A stretch of 7,953 nt of DNA from positions 6,799 through 14,751 of the forward strand of contig MHWZ01000002.1 in assembly GCA_001825475.1 (NCBI GenBank). The letters run 5' to 3'. Shown piece by piece: positions 5,176 through 7,953 of the stretch; the stretch's first letter is position 1; every line of letters starts with the position of its first letter. The notes beneath the pieces were generated by a model, which searched no databases, was not told where the DNA came from, and saw only the letters and a program-made list of their open reading frames with translations. The position numbers were made by a program, and so were the translations under genes. The DNA comes from Candidatus Zambryskibacteria bacterium RIFOXYD2_FULL_43_10 (GTDB lineage Bacteria; Patescibacteriota; Minisyncoccia; Phycocordibacterales; Zambryskibacteraceae).

Positions 5176-6486
5176 ATGCGCAAATACTTAATCTGGTCAA
5201 TAGCGCTATTGCTATTTTTTTTGCTTTTGGGGACTTTTCTTGTTTGGAGCGAGCGAGAGGGTACCAGGTTTCCGTTTAGTTTCGGTCTCGATTTAGTCGG
5301 CGGTACCGAACTTGTTTATCGGGCCGACACTTCTCGTATCGAAGACGTAGACAGCGCCATGGCTACTCTTAAAGAAGTCATTGAACGAAGGATTAATATT
5401 TTTGGCGTGTCTGAACCGTTGGTCCAGACTGAAAGCGCCGGTCTGGTCTCCGGCAACAGAGACGAGCGCCTGATAGTGGGCCTACCCGGTATCACGGATA
5501 TTGATCGGGCGATTGAGCTTATCGGACGGACACCTGTTCTTGAGTTTCGTTTGGCTCATCCAGATGTGGAAGAAATTTTGAAAACTAATCCGAATGCATC
5601 TCCCGATAAATTATTTGTAACTACCGGTCTCTCTGGTCGTTATTTATCTCGGGCTAGAGTCGAATTTAATCCAACTACTGGTGCGGCAGTGATCGGGCTT
5701 GAGTTTAATAAGGATGGTGGCGAGCTTTTTGCCCAAATTACCCGCGAACATAAGGGTGAGATCCTGGCCATCTTGCTTGATGGCGCAATATTGTCGACTC
5801 CTGTTATCGTGGACGAGATTAGCAATGGAAAGGCGCAGATCACCGGCTCCTTCACGCCCGAGGAGGCGAAAAACTTGGTACGTAATTTAAATTATGGAGC
5901 TCTACCAGTACCCATCACGCTTGCTACCAGCCAAACTATGGGGGCGACCCTTGGAGAGATCGCGTTAAACTCCGGAGTGCGCGCCGGTATTGTCGGCCTT
6001 GTTATACTCTCACTTTTTCTGATCTTCTGGTATCGTTTGCCGGGATTAATCTCGGTAGTGGCTCTTGTGTTTTACATTATTCTCTCACTTGTCATTTTCA
6101 AACTTATTCCCGTTACCCTTTCGGCGGCGGGTTTGGCCGGTTTCATTCTTTCTATTGGTATGGCGGTAGACGCCAACGTGTTAATTTTCGAACGTATGAA
6201 GGAAGAACTTAAGAAAAATAAAAGTATTTCAGAGGCCTTGCACGAGGGCTTTAGCAGAGCTTGGTTGTCTATTCGTGATTCAAATATTTCTTCGATTATC
6301 ACTGCCATTGTTCTCTTCTGGTTAGGCACGTCAGCAGTTAAGGGATTTGCTCTGACTCTCGGCATTGGAGTTATCATCAGCATGTTCACCGCTATCACTG
6401 TGAGTCGCACCTTTCTTTTTGTCATAGTTCCAACCACAGATACGCGAGTTAAAAGATTTTTATTCAGTAATGGTTTCCAGAAATAA
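5176..6486 (+). CDS. secD: Protein translocase subunit SecD
   Basis: The 436-aa SecD is an RND-type membrane protein that uses the proton motive force, with SecF, to pull exported proteins through SecYEG on the outer face. The order fits the family: N-terminal membrane helix (4-24), FGLDLVGGTELVY (36-48), the first periplasmic domain with ERRINIFGVSEP (70-81) and RLIVGLPGITD (98-108), the P1 head region (about 125-225), ITGSFTPEEAKNL (222-234), LNYGALPVP (238-246), then five C-terminal helices from about 266 on. The latter include LSIGMAVDANVLIFERMKEEL (325-345) and RDSNISSIITAIVLFWLGTS (367-386), whose Asp residues belong to the conserved proton-path motifs. ATG 5176 was chosen over TTG 5158 because of the TATAAT box 6 nt upstream and the natural MRKYLIW start. 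It is short compared with the ~615 aa of E. coli SecD, as in many non-proteobacterial forms. It is cotranscribed with secF one base downstream. Confidence 0.95.
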   Translation: MRKYLIWSIALLLFFLLLGTFLVWSEREGTRFPFSFGLDLVGGTELVYRADTSRIEDVDSAMATLKEVIERRINIFGVSEPLVQTESAGLVSGNRDERLIVGLPGITDIDRAIELIGRTPVLEFRLAHPDVEEILKTNPNASPDKLFVTTGLSGRYLSRARVEFNPTTGAAVIGLEFNKDGGELFAQITREHKGEILAILLDGAILSTPVIVDEISNGKAQITGSFTPEEAKNLVRNLNYGALPVPITLATSQTMGATLGEIALNSGVRAGIVGLVILSLFLIFWYRLPGLISVVALVFYIILSLVIFKLIPVTLSAAGLAGFILSIGMAVDANVLIFERMKEELKKNKSISEALHEGFSRAWLSIRDSNISSIITAIVLFWLGTSAVKGFALTLGIGVIISMFTAITVSRTFLFVIVPTTDTRVKRFLFSNGFQK

Positions 6487-6487
6487 T

Positions 6488-7372
6488 ATGTCTGTAATAC
6501 GCTACAGAAAAACATTCTTTATTTTCTCCGGCGCATTGCTCGTTCTATCTGTTTGGGCGATGTTTGCATATGGTTTCAATGCCTCAATTGATTTCAATGG
6601 AGGGACACTAACAGAAGTGAAATTTGCGGAAAGACCGGAACAAGCAGAAATTGAGAAAAAAATCTCGAGTCTTAAGCTGGGCGGCTTCTCAATTCGTCCG
6701 TCTGGCGCTTCAAACTACATAATTCGCACCAGAGAATTAACTACTGATGAGGGACGCGCGCTCATTGAAAACATCGGGCTTCCAGTTGTGGAAAGACAAA
6801 ATACTATCGGACCTATTGCCGGAGCGGAATTAAAGTCAAAGGCCATGAAAGCAGTGGTAGTGGTGATATTGATGATTTTACTCTTTATCACTTTTGCTTT
6901 CCGTAAGGTTTCTGAACCTGTTTCATCGTGGAAATATGGCCTAGCCACTATCCTAGCGTTAGCACACGATGTGGTTCTTCCTACGGGAATTTTTGTGGTA
7001 TTGGGGTACTTTTGGGGGGTAGAGATTGACTTGCTTTTTGTAACAGGATTGCTGGCAATACTCGGTTATTCGGTGCACGATACTATTGTGGTTTTTGATC
7101 GTGTGCGTGAAAATTTACGTATCAATAAAGAGACAGATGCACACGAAGATTTCGAGATTACAGTAGGGAAATCTATCACACAAACCATCGGTCGTTCTAT
7201 CAATACTTCTCTTACTATTTTTATTACCTTGTTAGCTTTATATCTAGTGGGTTCTACAGCCACCAAAGATTTCGCCCTCCTTCTTATTATAGGCATCATC
7301 GCTGGTACTTATTCCTCAATCTTTCTAGCGTCTCCTTTGCTTGTGACTTTCTATAAATGGCAGAAAAATTAG
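6488..7372 (+). CDS. secF: Protein translocase subunit SecF
   Basis: The 294-aa SecF is the partner of SecD in the SecDF export motor. Visible are an N-terminal basic stretch with the first membrane helix (11-30), SIDFNGGTLTEVKF (33-46), the small periplasmic domain (about 48-105), NTIGPIAGAEL (105-115), a helix at 121-138, ALAHDVVLPTGIFVVLGYFW (157-176), the signature ILGYSVHDTIVVFDRVREN (191-209) and SINTSLTIFITLLALYLVGS (237-256), ending with two more helices. The signature usually reads GYSxND; here His197 replaces the Asn before the conserved Asp198. ATG 6488, one base after the secD stop, gives the normal SecF N-terminus; an in-frame ATG at 6470 would add six residues and overlap secD, and is less likely. 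No Shine-Dalgarno sequence is seen, so translation is probably coupled to secD. Confidence 0.95.
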   Translation: MSVIRYRKTFFIFSGALLVLSVWAMFAYGFNASIDFNGGTLTEVKFAERPEQAEIEKKISSLKLGGFSIRPSGASNYIIRTRELTTDEGRALIENIGLPVVERQNTIGPIAGAELKSKAMKAVVVVILMILLFITFAFRKVSEPVSSWKYGLATILALAHDVVLPTGIFVVLGYFWGVEIDLLFVTGLLAILGYSVHDTIVVFDRVRENLRINKETDAHEDFEITVGKSITQTIGRSINTSLTIFITLLALYLVGSTATKDFALLLIIGIIAGTYSSIFLASPLLVTFYKWQKN

Positions 7373-7476
7373 GGGCTTGCAATGGAAATTATTATGAGTA
7401 TACTTACTCTCACGTCTTAACTACGAATAAATCCGCGGTTGAGGCGGAAGTTCTTTCAAAGTTGAATGAATTATGA
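7357..7476 (+). CDS. Possible 39-aa small protein overlapping the secF 3' end
   Basis: From ATG 7357, in a different frame from secF and overlapping its last 16 nt, a 39-codon frame runs to TGA 7474-7476. The product starts MAEKLGACNGNYYEYTYSHV and ends with an amphipathic helix-like stretch, SAVEAEVLSKLNEL. Composition and codons look protein-like, and the stop falls 1 nt before the three-way-junction element. There is no Shine-Dalgarno sequence; overlap with secF could allow coupled translation. I recognise no family. It could also be chance or the remnant of a longer gene. A promoter-like pair (TTGCAA/TATACT) lies inside it. Confidence 0.4.
   Translation: MAEKLGACNGNYYEYTYSHVLTTNKSAVEAEVLSKLNEL
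7377..7404 (+). promoter_or_regulatory. Candidate rRNA operon promoter
   Basis: TTGCAA (7377-7382, 4/6) and TATACT (7399-7404, 5/6) are 16 bp apart. A transcript from here would start near 7411 and carry a ~250-nt leader with all three hairpin structures before 16S. It is the best -35/-10 pair found between secF and 16S, but it lies within the putative small ORF and may be fortuitous. TATAGG at 7570-7575 is a weaker alternative without a usable -35. Confidence 0.3.
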
Positions 7477-7477
7477 G

Positions 7478-7541
7478 TCCCGTACGAAGTCCGAAACTTA
7501 TGTTTCGGCAGAAATCTTCAGATTTCTTACTTCGTACGGGA
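7478..7541 (+). other. Compact three-way-junction structured element upstream of 16S rRNA
   Basis: Outer stem TCCCGTACGAAGT (7478-7490) pairs with ACTTCGTACGGGA (7529-7541), 13 bp without mismatch. It encloses two further perfect hairpins: CCGAAAC (7491-7497)/GTTTCGG (7502-7508) with a TTAT loop, and AGAAATC (7510-7516)/GATTTCT (7521-7527) with a TTCA loop. Only C7509 and T7528 are unpaired at the junction. No T-tract follows, so it is not a typical terminator. It may be part of the pre-rRNA leader (processing or folding), a regulatory RNA, or a small inverted-repeat element at DNA level. Confidence 0.7.
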
Positions 7542-7581
7542 TGAGAACACAGTAAGTTCAGTCTGATTCTATAGGATCGTT

Positions 7582-7622
7582 ACGAACAAAAAGAATACAT
7601 ATCGTTTTCTCTTTTGTTCCGT
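7582..7622 (+). other. Hairpin in the 16S leader
   Basis: GAACAAAAAGA (7584-7594) pairs with TCTTTTGTTC (7610-7619) with one bulged A; ACG/CGT (7582-7584 and 7620-7622) can extend it with a bulged C. The loop is about 15 nt. It is AT-rich and may be part of the leader or a processing site. Confidence 0.4.
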
Positions 7623-7624
7623 TT

Positions 7625-7650
7625 GCCTCGCCGAAGCTTTATGCGGAGGC
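7625..7650 (+). other. GC-rich hairpin immediately before 16S rRNA
   Basis: GCCTC (7625-7629) pairs with GAGGC (7646-7650), continued by GC (7630-7631) with GC (7643-7644) across a bulged G7645; the loop is 11 nt. It ends about 10 nt before the mature 16S 5' end, so it could influence 5' end processing. Confidence 0.4.
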
Positions 7651-7659
7651 CGGGTTAAT

Positions 7660-7953
7660 TATATTAAGAGTTTGATCCTAGCTCAGGATGAACGCTGGCG
7701 GCGTGGATAAGGCATGCAAGTCAAACGGTCCCGATAAATTTCGCAAGAAATTTATCGTGGACAGTGGCAGACGAGGGAGTAACACGTAGGAACCTACTTC
7801 TAAGTCGAGAATAATTTGTCGAAAGATAAACTAATACTTGATAATATCCCCGCCCCGTTTTACGGGGTGAGGATTAAAGAAGCAATTCGCTTAGAAAAGG
7901 GCCTGCGAAGTATCAGCTAGTTGGTAGGGTAATGGCCTACCAAGGCAATGACG
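7660..7953 (+). rRNA. rrs: 16S ribosomal RNA, 5' part (truncated by window end)
   Basis: The 5' domain of small-subunit rRNA is recognised by AGAGTTTGATCCTAGCTCAG (7667-7686, helix h1 and 27F region), then GATGAACGCTGGCGGCGTG, GCATGCAAGTCAAACGG and GAGTAACACGTAGGAACCTA. The 5' end is estimated at about 7660 from the E. coli spacing. V1 is an 11-bp hairpin (7732-7742 with 7747-7757) closed by a GCAA tetraloop; a V2 hairpin has CCCCGT (7853-7858) and ACGGGG (7862-7867). The 27F site has one mismatch (A at 7680 where G is usual). Overall sequence character resembles Parcubacteria/CPR. About 294 nt are present; the rest lies to the right of the window. Confidence 0.97.

Noticed and set aside
5158..5178. 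TTG start for secD at 5158
   Set aside because: It would place a perfect TATAAT box within the coding sequence and add six unnatural residues; ATG 5176 fits better.
6072..6515. 147-codon antisense frame across secD and secF
   Set aside because: Shadow of the conserved membrane motifs of SecD; no independent support.
7605..7619. boxA-like antitermination sequence (TTTTCTCTTTTGTTC)
   Set aside because: Only a loose match to boxA, and the segment is explained by pairing in the hairpin at 7582-7622.

Overview
The window most likely comes from a member of the Candidate Phyla Radiation (Patescibacteria), probably Parcubacteria. The first ~294 nt of a 16S rRNA gene at the right edge has the universal core but a divergent 27F site and unusual V1/V2 sequence. 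The genes are AT-rich, compact and single-copy household types. Start codons mostly lack Shine-Dalgarno sequences and several sit 6-11 nt after a TATAAT box, as expected for leaderless mRNAs. The lineage call is an inference from general resemblance, not from a search.

Layout. (1) 1-1363: the 3' end of a von Willebrand factor A (VWA) protein gene, coupled by an ATGA overlap to a rodA/ftsW-type (SEDS) peptidoglycan polymerase gene. (2) 1364-2127: a compact element with a Y1 (HUH) REP-associated tyrosine transposase (RAYT) gene, bounded by two inverted copies of a 24-25 nt palindrome, each with an extra half-site outside it. (3) 2115-2679: poorly coding DNA with one small SD-led ORF, a possible frameshifted continuation and a GC-rich hairpin. 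(4) 2680-5155: a divergent pair, a GT4 glycosyltransferase (minus) and a polyprenyl-phosphate sugar-phosphate transferase (plus), with overlapping promoters in a 43-bp gap; together they suggest lipid-linked surface glycan synthesis. (5) 5176-7372: secD-secF, followed by an overlapping 39-codon ORF. (6) 7477-7659: a leader region with three secondary structures, including a very compact three-way junction, ahead of the 16S gene.

How it fits together: the window is mainly envelope biology (wall elongation, surface glycan, protein export) followed by the ribosomal RNA locus. I see no defence system, CRISPR array or biosynthetic cluster. The parts most worth a second look are the RAYT with its flanking palindromes, the three-way-junction element before 16S, the recurring leaderless promoter architecture and the small ORF after secF.
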